A stretch of DNA of 64,000 bases from Allacma fusca (lineage: Eukaryota; Arthropoda; Collembola; Symphypleona; Sminthuridae), in NCBI GenBank assembly GCA_947179485.1, contig OX359248.1:47006847-47070846 (forward strand), in the 5' to 3' direction. This document shows, piece by piece, positions 21,572 to 34,500 of this stretch (position 1 is the first letter of the stretch; each line of letters opens with the position of its first letter). Below the pieces are notes generated by a model. The model was not told the origin of the DNA, did not search any database, and was given only the letters and a program-made list of their open reading frames with translations. A program made the position numbers and the translations under genes.

Positions 21572-22860
21572 CAGTGTTGCGACCAAATCAAACATTTTCA
21601 GATTCGAAATTGTATTTGAATCCGAATTTCAAATACAATTTATTCACACCTCCTAAATTGATTTGAATTTGAAAAACCAAATCAACTGAATAAATAACCG
21701 ATTTGACGAAACCAAATTCAGTGTTTTATTTGAATCCGAATTTTATTTGCATTTCAAATCAAAAAATTATCCGAAATTGCATTTGATTTGAAATTGGATT
21801 TGAACTTGGTTTTTTAAGTTTAAGCTGGCCCAAACAGGTGAATATGGTTATAATGTTATATGAAGTATAAGGCAGCCAAACAATTCTACTCACTAAACTC
21901 TTGAAATTTGCTAACAATTGTATCAATCCTTTTTACAAGTATTAGTAGTAACAGCTTGCATAACCATTCTTTCACAGTAAGCAAGTCGGTTCCTGTTTCG
22001 AATATGCACTCCACATGCACACCAGTTGTTGAAATCTACAATCTAGCCATTTTTGACACATTATCGAATGCGTGTTCATTTTCATAAAACAAAAATTACA
22101 AGCTGGCAGTTTTCAGATACGAGGAACCGGCACTGAAGTGACTGGAGGAATCTAAATACTTTTTAAATTCATCCTTTGAAAAAAGATTAGGCCGGTTTAT
22201 TTGACATAACATCCACATTCATAGACATGTAGAATGTAATACGTTCACTGTTTTAAGTTTAAAAATCACCCTGTATAAAGTAGTAATTAAAAAAGGAAAA
22301 AACAAAGAAGCAATTAATTAAATTAAGTGACAACAAATTATTAGGGAGACATTATTACATGGGATCTTATTAACAAAATTAAGCCTAATTTTTAATTTTT
22401 ATAATAATTTTGACACCTGGTACCATTAACTACGAAATTGATATTACAAGTCAACTGAAATCGTGATCTCAACGTTAATCGTGAAAAGCCCGTGAAGTAA
22501 TTGCAAGTAAAGCAATGCTTGAGATGAATGATGAGAATGCACAAAATCTTTTCTTTCAATAGTCCAGACGGTTTCAATGCAATTTAGACTTTAAACGATG
22601 CACTTCAAAACCAAGTTCAAAACCAATTTCAAATTCAAATTTGCATTAGGACAATCTGGATTCGAAATTGATTTGGTTTTCAAATTATAAAATCATATTT
22701 GATTTGAAGTTCATCCGAATTTCAAAACCAATTTCAAATTTCAAACACAACTGAATTTGATTCGCTAAACCAATTTATTATAAAATGGACATTTGTATTT
22801 GGTTTGATTTGAATTTGAAATTGAATTTTCAAATATAATTTGGATTTGGTCGCAACACTG
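21572..22860. mobile_element. hAT-type non-autonomous element with AAATTTGAAATC words
   Basis: Exact 18-bp inverted ends CAGTGTTGCGACCAAATC lie at 21572 and, complemented, end at 22860. An exact 8-bp duplication GGGGTAAT (21564-21571, 22861-22868) flanks them. CAGTG ends with an 8-bp duplication are classic hAT. Degenerate AAATTTGAAATTG/GATTTGAATT words fill both end regions (21590-21830 and 22600-22850) around a unique middle. No transposase remains in the 1289 bp. Confidence 0.95.
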
Positions 22861-22988
22861 GGGGTAATCATAATAATTGTTTCCCACCCCTCTAGCTTAC
22901 GTAAGGGAATTGATTCACCAATTTTTAGCAAATTGAAAGTGTCAGATTTCTAAAATTTATTTCATTCACATTCGTTAATATCTGAGGT

Positions 22989-23598
22989 AGGAATGGGACT
23001 GTTCTGGTCCGGACCAGTAATTTTGGTCCGTTCTGGTCTGTTCCGGTCTGTTCCCTGGTTACGAAAGGACCAAATGTATCTGGTCCAAGAACCTTGATAG
23101 ACCAATTAAACCTGGTTCAGCTCAAAGAATAGACCAGAATGTTTGGTCCTCTGTTTGGCCCAGACCATTTGGAACGTTCCAGCATACATTTCAAATGGTC
23201 GGACCAGATTCGATAGATAAAGCATTTAAGTATTTCCAATTCCCACGAATTACAATTTTCAGAGCTTCATTCGTTTTCGTTTTACTGACAATTTTACTTT
23301 GTTTGAAATAATAAAATAAATTACTCAAAATATGATCTAAATTGTCAAATGCTTGCATGTTGTGATCGTATAATGAACCTGTTCGGTCCTAATGGTCTGG
23401 TCTGTTCCGGTCTGGTCCGAGTTATTTTGAGGAACAGAACTTATGTTCCTGTTCCAGCAATTTGTACGGACCAGATGGTTCCGGTCCTACAGTCTACAAG
23501 ACCTTATGGTCCTGGTCCTACACTGAGAACAGATAAAATGGTCTGGTCCAGGCTCAAGGACCAGACCATTCCAAGAAATCCTGGAACAATCCGGAGGA
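22989..23598. mobile_element. Probable hAT-type element with GGTCTGGTCC words
   Basis: GGTCC, GGACCAG, GGTCTGTTCC and TTCCGGTC words occupy 22995-23215 and 23375-23600, with an AT-rich middle. The flanks share CTGAGGT (22982-22988 and 23599-23605), fitting an 8-bp duplication with one mismatch. The end sequences (…GGACTGTTC and complement …GGATTGTTCC) match only loosely, so exact ends are uncertain. Confidence 0.6.
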
Positions 23599-23605
23599 CT
23601 GAGGT

Positions 23606-26600
23606 CACAGGATTAAGCAATATCGGTGTTTTTTATTCTCAACGACCAATTTGTTTTCAGAAAACTTTCCAGTGCGCTTTATGAACTTTACAGGGAGCTA
23701 TTTTATAAGACTGTTGAGAAATGTAGACATAATAGGAAGAAACAATTATCAAGGTAGGACTTATTATGCTGCAGCAGCACCATTCAAGAAGATGCAATCG
23801 AGGGGGATTTTTGATGCGATTTAATTATGGAAAGCCTGACTATTTTAAAACTATTTAAAATCACGGGACTCATTTTCACGAAGTGTCAATAGCACCTCAA
23901 AAATTGTAACTAATCTTTGAAACCATGTAAGTGAAGATTATAAATAATTTCCAATCGTTGTCAAGGTGTATGTGTTATCCAATTGTTTGATTAAATACCT
24001 GAAAACTATACATAGAGGCTTTGAAAGTATCAAATATTATATATTTCTTACATTTTAAAACGATCACTTCTTTGTAATATTTCAAAACTTTTTTCAGCCC
24101 TGATATCAAAATTTAAAAAAATAATTTAATCCCCGGTTTCAGTAAATCCCCTCGTAAATAATTTAATTACTGTGGATGCAAATGTATTCAAGTTATCCTT
24201 AATCAACGTTTCTCGTTTTGTTCCAAAGAACTCAATTTCTATTGGAATTTTAGACACTTCATGAATATGAATCCAGTGATTTGAATGAAATTTTGTGGAA
24301 ATTAAGAATTTTACCGCCCTAAATCACAACATATAATATATATCTTCAAGTTAGGACAGTGGGTCATTTTTGAGGTTTACTAAATAAAAACACTGTTTTT
24401 GTCTCCATTTTAACTTTTAACACCTACAATGCAATATGCGGGACGATTTCTGTCAGTTGTGATGGCTGAATTTTACTGAGAAGGGGGGGTACAAGTCTAC
24501 AATGTACCCCCTGAACCATCCCGTGGTTGAGCCACTGCAGTAACTACGTAACGGTCACCAAATAATAAATAAAGTTAATTATAAAGTAAACAGATAGATA
24601 ATAAATGCGGTTATTCCTAGAGTTTGTTTTGGTGACTGCGTACGGGATGTATGTGCTGTGACACCTATTGTGATTTGTGTGAGGCCAGTCCGAGAAGAGA
24701 GCGCGGAGTAGCAAACCCATGGTCTGAAAAGTCTTCATTCATAATTTAAGAGGCTGAGATATTTGTTACTTTTGATCGAGGCGTAAAAAATTGAAGTTGT
24801 GAGTTTACGGCGTACTAGGCACAGATAATAATATTTATTATAGATAAATTTATATGAATTAATTGATTATTGAAAATAATAATACTAATAATATTTTTCT
24901 TATTTTTTTAGTCTCTGAAGCATCATCGGGCATGTCTGGAGTTGAGTCCCGATGATAAACTCTAGAGAATTTCTCTTCACTGACGAGCAAGTAAGTTACA
25001 CGGGCAACTACCTGTTGGATAATCTCAGCCAGTGGACACTCATTGGGTGGGTTGAGCCTGATGAAAGGAATACTTGTGGAATATTTCTTTTATATTGTTC
25101 TACGGTGATGTGAAACCAAATAGCATTGTTTGTAATAAAAAAAATGGTCGAGGTAATGACGACAACAACTGTGCTAATGACGTGGGCGCTAACAACTGCC
25201 TTTATTATTGCAACAACAACGGATACCTCGTCTCTGGGACTTCATCTTCCGGAGTATGCTATTTCCAAGATTGGCCGTTGCCTCAGGGACATTAAAGGTA
25301 GGAAAGCCCAAACACTGAAATAATATTAACTCGCACTCACATAATTCTGGTGTGATTCCAGAGAGCTCACAATAAGAGAGTCAAGTCGTTGGTGTTACGA
25401 GGAAACTTAGCGAGATATATTTGCACAGGAAATTACGACGGAGATTTTTAACCTGGTTGATGATCTATCAAGAGAATTTCCCAGTGATAATTATGTCAGG
25501 AGTTTTAATACCAAGTTAAAGAATTGAGCTGATTGTGAGGAGGATTTGGTTGAGGACTTTCAATTAATAGTTCAAATGGAACTAATATATAATTCATATT
25601 TGATGTCCCTTCAAAATTTCCCTTGCACGAAATTAACAAAGCTATGATAAGTTCTTTTACTTGCTTGAATGGGATTTTCAATTTAAAAAAAAAAAAAAAT
25701 TGTCGCTTTAGCATTAAAATATAACTGCAGGGGTCGTTTGCACTCTAACGAGGTCAAGTTCAAAACATCTTATGTTACCCGTATATGTCGTTTCATAATG
25801 CCCGCATGTAATTTTATTTTTGTGTTTTGAATTTTTACTTTCCATCCAAATAGTGAGCGAAACTGTGTATTTCTGAATTTTACTTAGATTCTTACTCACA
25901 TTTTAAGTACATTATGTGTGCTTCATTGACAAGTGACATTCTTGTCACGCTAATTTTATTGTATGATTTATCGTATCTTATATTTTTATCAATTGATTCG
26001 TTGAAAATTTCCTCCCCCAGTTGAGTAACTGTTTGAAAGCCCAACAAATAAATATTAGCGTTTATTTCAGTGTCCATTTTTGGTAAATTATTTAATTTCG
26101 GTTTTTATTTTCATTGGTTACTCTCACGCTTCTTTACGCTAATTATTATTGAATCGATTGCATACTTGCAACTGAGGGTCTGTTTACTATGAATTTGACC
26201 ATATTTCAAAATTTGTGGATGAAAAATTTTGAGCAAAAAAAAACTCAGTGATATATTGAATTTATATTTTTGCCATGTTCCTCAGTAATTGAGGATAGGT
26301 AATGACCACACCGTGGATGAGAATAAAATACGTCTAGGATTTTTTGGGATAAGTCACAAATTTTGACTCCTCATTCAAATTTTTCCAAGCCTCTGGGATT
26401 TCACTTATCCTTCGATCAGAAGTATTTTCTAGTGAAAGCCAAACTCTTCAAATGTCCGTCATATTAACATGAGTGAGTTTATTGTTAGTTGGAATATCTC
26501 AATTTTTAATTGAGTTTACCCAATGGAATTATTATTCTTTGCTAACATAATCTCCCCGTGACCTCCGGGGAAGAAAACCCAGTTTTGAAAACACCAGTCA

Positions 26601-26860
26601 GGTCTCATTGTGGCACATATTAGGAGAATTTACTTCAAGTGAAAGTTTCTAAATGTCTCGGACTTAGCACATTAAAGCAGTTTTTTGTAAAATTTGGAGT
26701 AAATTTTCTAAGCATATGATGACTGGTATCAGTTATTAAAGTGCCCACCAACGCGGCATTGCTCACAAACTTTGTCCGAAATTTACTAACGGGGTTTCTT
26801 AAAACTACAGATTGTTCTCCTTAAAATTAAAGATCCCTGTAAATAAGAATTGTAATAAAC
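23606..26860. other. Gene-poor stretch with one possible small exon at 25144-25297
   Basis: Mostly AT-rich non-coding DNA. At 25144-25297 (+) a frame begins with ATG, has a hydrophobic VLMTWALTTAFIIATTT segment like a signal peptide, continues LHLPEYAISKIGRCLRDIK and ends at a plausible donor G|GTAGGA. A phase-compatible acceptor at about 25363 would add 14 codons to a stop. It could be a small secreted peptide gene, a 5' exon of something further right, or chance. No homolog is recognised. Confidence 0.2.
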
Positions 26861-26999
26861 GAAATTGTCCCCTCCAAGATTACAACGAAACTCGGAGCGA
26901 CCACCTACACAGTCGTGCTCCCGCCTATTTCGGGAATTTCCGGTTCGGTATTACTTATGGAGGTCCGTTCCCGTGTAAAAACCACTGTTTTTGGGGGCG

Positions 27000-27405
27000 A
27001 GTGAAACGAAGTTCGCTATTGTGGTCGTCCTGATGTCTGCTTGTCTGCATGTCTGCTTGTATGCTTGTCCATCATCACGATAACTGCCGAACCAATGTCA
27101 ACAGACAATTCAAAGTTTTTACAGTTACACATTACCTAATCAATCAGAAGCCTTTTGATTTTCAAAAAGTTTGGGTCAAACCATTTGACCTGAGGAAATC
27201 TAAAAGGTCCCACATACATAAACACATGCTTATACATACGTTTTGGACAGGTGCGCAATCATCAGGTGCATCATTACAAAACTTTTATGGATGCTGTTAC
27301 AATGTCAACCTTTAGATGACCTGCAAATCTTTAATATTCAATATGATATGACAATTCCCATTAATCCGCACGAAATTTAAACTAAAATTAAAAGACAGTT
27401 TTAAT
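27000..27405 (+). repeat. Dispersed repeat, copy 2
   Basis: It shares the TGTCTGCTTGTCTGCATG start, the CATTACCTAATCAATC and CATTTGACCTGAGGAAAT blocks, CATGCTTATACATACGTTTTGG, ACAGGTGCGCAATCATCAGG and TTTTATGGATGCTGTTACAA, in the same order as copy 1 at 8165. A GC-richer leader at 26870-27000 may belong to it. Confidence 0.6.
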
Positions 27406-27749
27406 TATCGTATTGTTTCATATTTATCTTTTAGGGGCGATGCTGGTCATATTTTGCTATTGTGTGCTTATACTTAACATTAGCTACCCCCTGGCGCATT
27501 TTTTACTTTTCAATTTGTATCCCTATGCCATGTGACCATGCACTTTAGTGCTAGTCATCAATGATTTTTATCAACGGCATCTGAAAATGTTTTTCAAATA
27601 TTTCCTAACACAAGGTGATTTTATCGTTTCTAGCAATTTTCGCCGTAAAGGCTCCGGGAGCCGTCATTTAAACTTTTCCAATGTTACCCGGATTCTTTAC
27701 GATCATGTCGAATTTTGTTTTCCGTGGCAGTTTCCTCCTAGATTGACTT

Positions 27750-27975
27750 TTAATGGGCGACGTGAAATTGAAAGCCCGTACTATGGATTGCATCATGTTT
27801 GCTTGTCTGCTTGCCTGTCAGGACTATATCTGCTGAACCAGTGACACCAGGGGATTTAATTTTTACAGGGGTACATAGACTAAGCAAAACGTAAGCCTAC
27901 TGTATTTAATGGAGATCGGGTCATCTGCTTGACTTCAAAAAATTAAATATGGTCACGTATGAAAGCATGCAGATA
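27750..27975 (+). repeat. Dispersed repeat, copy 3 (truncated)
   Basis: It shares the TTGCTTGTCTGCTTGCC start, the GCTGAACCAGTGACACC region, and GATCGGGTCATCTGCTTGAC followed by AAATTAAAT with copies 1 and 2, then loses similarity near 27975. All three copies lie in the same orientation. Confidence 0.5.
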
Positions 27976-28299
27976 CCTATGTACAGAGACTCCGAGGTGC
28001 AGCATGCCTGTCATAGCGTCGGATTTGTTAATTGCATTCTACGTCCCATTGTATTTATATCTCAGAAATTATTGCATGTATAGTTACGTTTTTAGGACTT
28101 TTCTCGAAGTGGCCCTACTTCCCTACATTCTCAAACGAAGCATATTCCAGCTACTAGCTCTTACCGCTACATCCCATTTAGACACTTTGCCCCGTAGTAG
28201 ATTAGCATTTTAGTGCTAGTCAACGTTGACTTTTACATCTTTCAGTTGAAACTGAGCACAATATGAACCCTGCTAATAAAAATGGTCGTTCCCACCGCT

Positions 28300-29715
28300 T
28301 ACAGATTCTTCGGATTTCAGATATATGTAAGGGTATCCTCCTTTGTAAACCTATAAAATGCGAGTTACAACTTCGATGTCCAAACAAGTGTTATACTTCG
28401 TGCCAATTTGAGCCGGTTCCGGCACTATATAAAGGTCACGAAATCTGATTTTTCTAACACGAACTGTTGAAATTTTGCATGTAATTTCCACAAGAAATAA
28501 AATCTTTCGAAATTTTCTTCGATTATATTTTTACCCGAATTTGGTAGGAAATTTAATAGGTTTTACCGGAACCACCGGGGGGGGGGGAAAGGCTCTTTAT
28601 TGAGAATCGTGTGCATAGTACGTAAGAACTGAGAGCAAGTTTGGGAAAATTCATCTCAGTTCAGGAGGAGCAAAGATGCGGAAAACAGTTTCTAATATTA
28701 ACATTTTTTCATGAACGGGCTGGCAGCGTTTATTAAAGTTTTTCAAAACGTTGTGTTTGTAGCAACTTTGATGGGAATTAAAATTCAACAGCTCAAGTCG
28801 AAAATAATTCGGTTCAGGAGTAAGTCAAGATTGGCTCAACGATAAAAAATACTCATTGAATCACTGCACGAACCTTGTTTTACATTTTTTGTTCCTGAGA
28901 CCAGAATTGGGAAGGATAATATTAGGTTCGAGTAAATTCCGATGAAATTTGCTACAATCTTGAAAATATTCTTAACGACAGACTGCCCATGTAAAAATTA
29001 CATGATCAGAAAGTCTCGTTTCTGTTTCCTCAGGAAGATGAATTTCCACAACCTTGCTCTCTGATCTTAGGAGTCATACGCAGTTTCCAATGTAGAAACC
29101 CTTTGAATACCTTGGAATGAGATCCAATGAAATTTTGCTACAATAAATCATTTAAAGAATTGAGAAATATTTTGGTAGGAAATAAAAACTTCAAATTTGT
29201 TAATTCCTAAAATAATCTCTACTTTGTTTCTCGTTTTTGTTGCCACAATTTTTTATCAATCTTAAGGATCAATGAGACAAATTTTAAAAAATCTAGAAAC
29301 GAATTTTCTTAAAAATGGAGGAATTGAATACTTTTTACCATCTCTCTTGGTAGTGGCTGGGAGGTTTCTTAGCGACCTATACAAACGTCCCGGGAAGGGA
29401 TAAATGCCTCTTCATATGCAATTATTCCATTGAGAAATCAGTTTTTCGTCGAAGCTCAAAAATTTTCATTTCTTAAGGAAATTACACACAAACTTTCAGC
29501 TAATACAGTTTCTTGTTCGAAAATTCGGATCTCGCGACCTCTAGCGCCGGAACCGGCTCGAACTGGCGCAAAGTATAGTGCGTGTTTGGATATGGGGTCT
29601 AATTGTAAGAGCTATTTATTACTCAAAGTTCCAATTCGATCCAGATTTTCAACCCCGAGAGGTCCCTTTGTTAAATTTTCGCTTGAAACTTAAGTCCATC
29701 ATAGGCATATCTGAC
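28300..29715. mobile_element. Element with long (about 200-bp) diverged inverted ends
   Basis: The left segment at about 28310-28535 and the reverse complement of about 29430-29690 align along their length: …CCAAACA…TATACTT..G.GCCA.TT.GAGCCGGTTCCGG, then GGTC.CGA.ATC..A.TTTT, then TTTG..TGTAATTTCC..AAGAAAT. The inner region also has diverged direct copies (GATGAAATTTGCTACAAT near 28950 and AATGAAATTTTGCTACAAT near 29130). No transposase is visible. An 11-G run lies at 28577-28587. Class and target duplication remain open. Confidence 0.6.
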
Positions 29716-31590
29716 GACCCGGGCCGGGTGAATTCTTAAACCAACTTGAATATCATTAATAGGTTGCAATAATGTGTTAATATTATATGCTCAGAAAATA
29801 CTTTAAAGGTGATTAAAAATAATACGTGTCTACTCAATACTTCATCAAATATAGAATATAATTAGAACATAGTGGGAAATGTGAATGCTATAGAGGTACC
29901 GTATAATCTTAAAAAAGGTAGGGAAGAACACTGCTTATATTCCCAATATTCGTATGTAATTCTACGTGTAACAATGTTGAAATTATCCAACCAATTTAAT
30001 TTTTTAACAAAGTATTAATGTAGTAACAATAAATACGGAAGAAAATGAAAGGAAAGTTAATTAAATTAGAATAGAAATTTGAGAGGCAAAATATTGCAGA
30101 TGCATTTTTGATCAAATTAAAATCAAAACTATCTTTATACTTGCTATTTCACTGAGTTCAAAATTATTTAAAAAACAAAAATTTGTCCTCTTCATCTGCG
30201 ACAGTTATAAGTCCCTGTTTCAACCCTAACCCATATGAATCAATACTATAAATGTAGATGTTGGCAATTTCTACGAATTTAAAAATTATAAATATTTTAA
30301 TTCCCTAACAATTGTCTGCAAAATTGAAGGTTTTATGTTCTTTTCAATGAGACTTTCTAAAATACAAAATAAATTCACTGTCGAAATACAAACAATAATT
30401 CATCCAGGACATTACATAGACCGGAAAACTTCTTTTTCAATAATGGAGATAGAGCACAATAATGATTATCTACGAGAACTGAATTGACAATCAAAATTTC
30501 AGAATTTCCAAGGTTTTGACTAGCAACAAAATAAACATAGTACATGGTGCATGAAGTCCATGTAGCTCTTAATCGAAAATCCGTCCACACAGAATACTTA
30601 CAAAAGCTAATACCGTCACATTTTCGCTGATCCGTGGACCGTGCAAAAGGAAGAAGGAATTTTAATAAAGATGCTTTGGTCCTGAGACTACGTAGCAACT
30701 TCTTCGAAATTGCAATTTTTGGGAAGTGCTGCCTGAGTGACTACTTTGTTAGTTAATTCAAACACGTTTTCAGTAATTATTTGTATTTGTGTGCAGTTAA
30801 GTTTGTGCATGCAATTTTGAAGTTGAATCTCAACTAGTGAATGGACCAAATGGGTCAAACACGACTTAACCATACCGTATCAAAAATAATGGCTACAAAA
30901 GACTAAAAAATATAACAGAAAATATTTTGTTGCAAATATTTTCAACACCCACAAAAATCTATTGACGGAGAACATCAGAGTTTCATAATTCTTCCCCTAT
31001 TCCGATCCTTTTGACTTTAGGTAGTGAAGGAACGCTTAACCGATTCCCCAAATAATTTTCTTTAAGCTTAACATCTGAAAGATTTTAATAAGCGCAAATG
31101 TTATCATCAGAATTGTCTCCTGCTCCGTATTTGAATCAAATTTGCTCTTGAAGTTAATTTTACTATTCATAGAAGAAATTAAAAAATAACTATGGCATTT
31201 AACAAGGACTTAATACAATATTCCCACCAGAAAACTTCTATAATTTATGCTCCCATAATTTGACTGCCATTATGGAAGCTTTTCAAATAATTTAAGCTTT
31301 ACGCGCAGGGCTTATTTACTAGTCTTATCTGTAATATACATATTATATTATTGTCTCGAGTTATCCCGACCATCAAAATTATTTTACGTAAATGTCTTTA
31401 GCCAAAATTCTCAGCGTGAAAAATGCCAACCATGCTTAAAAATTGTCAGCGCAATATTTGCAAATTCGCCCAAGGAGTTTCCTAAATACACAGTTCTTTC
31501 TAACAATTAGCTGCTTTTTCTTACTTTTCATGATCTGTACTGATTGTCTGGCACTGTTGAGAAGAAGTTACCCCGAGGAAATTCTTCCAG
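29716..31590. other. Upstream flank of the receptor gene, nothing recognised
   Basis: AT-rich sequence. The first exon(s) of the receptor gene, with signal peptide and promoter, should lie here or further left, but no frame with a start, hydrophobic stretch and phase-0 donor could be supported. Confidence 0.35.
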
Positions 31591-34500
31591 TTGGAAAATG
31601 AAACCCTGAGCATTACTCTTGAAACATCAGCACTTCCGGGTCATCAATTAGTTACTTCTGCCTTTCGCATATTTCTTGAGGAAGTCCTGGGCTATGATGC
31701 AGTTTTTGTCAAATCTTACAGGGACAACTTTAACGCCTCCCAAGTACTGCATAGGTTAACTGGTCCTGATGGGTAAGGAGTTATAATCTTGGGCATGATG
31801 TGGGATAATTATTTAGCATAAGCATAAAATCAATGTCGGTTCATCTTTAACTGTTACAGATTTATGACAAAAATGGCATCACAGATATATGAAAAAACTA
31901 TCAACATGACCCACATGTACAGGGTACGCAATATCTTTTCACATGTAGGTTCTCCAAGATCTATTCAGCAGGCATGTTTTTGTACAAAATTGTATTCTTC
32001 ATTAAAAATATATTTCAAAGCAATTGACCAACAAATTACAGAAGTTATGACGTGAAAACAAAACAAACTTAAAAAGTCAATTTAGAAAGACATTTAGCAA
32101 CCTTCAGCATTCCAATACTTGTCCATTCTTAGCCGGTATGATGTATCTCAAACTCATAAGTTTTATGTCTTCCATCGGAATTACTGCTTTATGTCAATTA
32201 TTTTGGAGGTTTTTGTTGTGTAAAGTCAGGATTAATAGATGCTCGACATTGAAATTTAAGTCGGCTCCCGAGTAACCAAGATTTAAATCAGGTAAATTTC
32301 CAAGCCGATCTGAATTCCCCAAATTTGTTGACCTATTATTTTGCGCAACATGAGTTTCGGGATCGTTTTTGCTTTCATGCAGAGGCGCGGTCATGGAGGG
32401 CGGTGGCTTCGTCTGGGTCAATGATTTTATTGGGATTCTTCAGGAATTAAATCACATTTTGCATGAAGATGGCATTATGAAAATTTTCACCACTCCAACG
32501 ATATGGCTGGGGTTTATCTATGGCTCCTCTTGATTTATTCCTTTTATTTCTGACTTAATTTAAAAAATTGCACGTAGCTTCTGTATTTATGAACCGATTG
32601 CTTTGAGACATCTGCAGATCCGCAGTACAATTCTGCACAATGTAATGCCTTCTACAATTACGTAGCACGATCGGCTCTTGGAGAACCTAAATGCGCAAAG
32701 GTTATTGAGCACCCTGTACAGTAGTTTCACTTAAAGCAAAATGGGGGATATGCGTTTTCACGATCTACGTTATCATGTATGCCATCTATCTACACCTTCG
32801 GTTTCGATTAGTCCATAATGCTGGAAAATTCATATTTTACTTGTTTGTATAGAATTCAAACGAAACTATTGATGTTTTGAGGTTTTTCAAGAATCCAGCG
32901 TGTGAACAGCACTACATCGTTTTTTAGCACTAATAATATATTTCTGATAGGTTTATGTTAGTTGTTTTGTATGTTAATGTCATGTAATCCCTTTTCTATT
33001 GGGCTCTTCCAATTTGACATTTAAAATATACGCGCGATAAAATTTTTGAAAATTTGGTAAAACATCAAAATTGGATTTTAGGGTAATACGACGATTTGAA
33101 TGCGCTATATTGTACGTGGCAATTGGTTTTTTGCTTAATACTTCCAGAGTTACACTAGAGTTTTTAGTTTTTCCAAGAAGTTATGCAATAGTAGAGGAAA
33201 GGCTTAATTGTTGTAAATTATGACTTCGACTCTTCTTTTGAGTCGTTCGTATGTGGTGCAAACTGAACCTACAAATTCATGGTCGTTGTTTCTTATAGAG
33301 ACAGAAACGCGGAAACAATGGTCAACCTTGCTGTGTGGGTTCCTCCAGATTTAGAACTAGAAGAATGGACCTCACCAGGCCATGTAGAAAACTGCGGGCA
33401 CCTAGGATTTCCGGGAAGGTATGATTAATTTTTACTAAATATGCATGTGCGCAGAAAGAATAATAATTCTTGTTTTACAAATGGCATCATTGGAGTAACA
33501 ACTGGGTTAAATTGTACCCCCTGCTCACTCAGACGACGGAGGAATACAAACGTTGCCTCTTACCCCCTCCCCCTCCAAAGACAAATTCCATCATAGATTT
33601 TAGGAACTGTCATACATTACACATTATTAAAAGTGAAACACTTTGGTAATAATTTAAGAGCTTAAATAAGTGTAGCAAACGACAGCAGTTGCTGAAGTGG
33701 CGATTGTGTAAAACCAGCAGAATAGGAATCGTCAGAAAATTAACATTGTGAGGGATAGGATGTTGTCCAAAAAATAACATTCAGTGACATAGAATGTATT
33801 AGCAATTTCAGACTAAAAATAAAAATAAGATATAAATGGCTAAATTATCTTGCATTGAGGTTCATCATAGCAAAATTCGGGCTGTAAATACTCTTGCATT
33901 AAGGTCTGGTGAAATCAGTACATTTGCTTTTGTATTGCTCCCACAATGATATCATAACGACATTTGTAGTGAGCAGTACCCCAGGTTCTTATAAACGTAG
34001 AGATTTCCTTTTATAATTATTACAGGGCAATATAGAACCAGGACCACACTGTGAATGTCTTCACAATGGTGTATTTTATGGACTAAAAACACAATTAGAC
34101 AAATTACATCAAAATATTCATTTTAACAAGAACCACTGTGAATGTTCTTATAATGAGTTCCTCGAATTTTGGTTATATTGCGTCCAATCATCGAATCAAC
34201 ACAGCGCAAGTACTGATTTCCAATAATGATTAGAGTTTATGATTATTTACCAGAGTCCAGGAAATACTAATAAATTGTAAACGTCCTTAGAGTGTACACT
34301 ACTGTATGTACCGTGCGGCTCTCGTTTTAACGGATATCCTAGTATGTAATAGCATTTGCACTCTGTCCTCCTTATAAGGTTGTAACGTAACTGACCTCAT
34401 TTTAAGAGAATTTACGATGTCTCACGTCAGACGAATCTTATTGAAAGAGCTTCCAACAGAGCTTTATTAACCAAACGTGGGCCCCTATCCCAGATGTGGG

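Larger units (their letters stand above)
21482..24537. mobile_element. Possible outer element with CTCAACCACGG ends
   Basis: CAGGTGCTCAACCACGG at 21482 and the complement of CAGTGGCTCAACCACGGG ending at 24537 look like diverged inverted ends. They enclose the hAT-type element at 21572 and the candidate at 22989. The 8-bp flanks agree at only 5 of 8 positions (CAGCATAT, CAGTAACT), so the call is weak. Confidence 0.25.
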
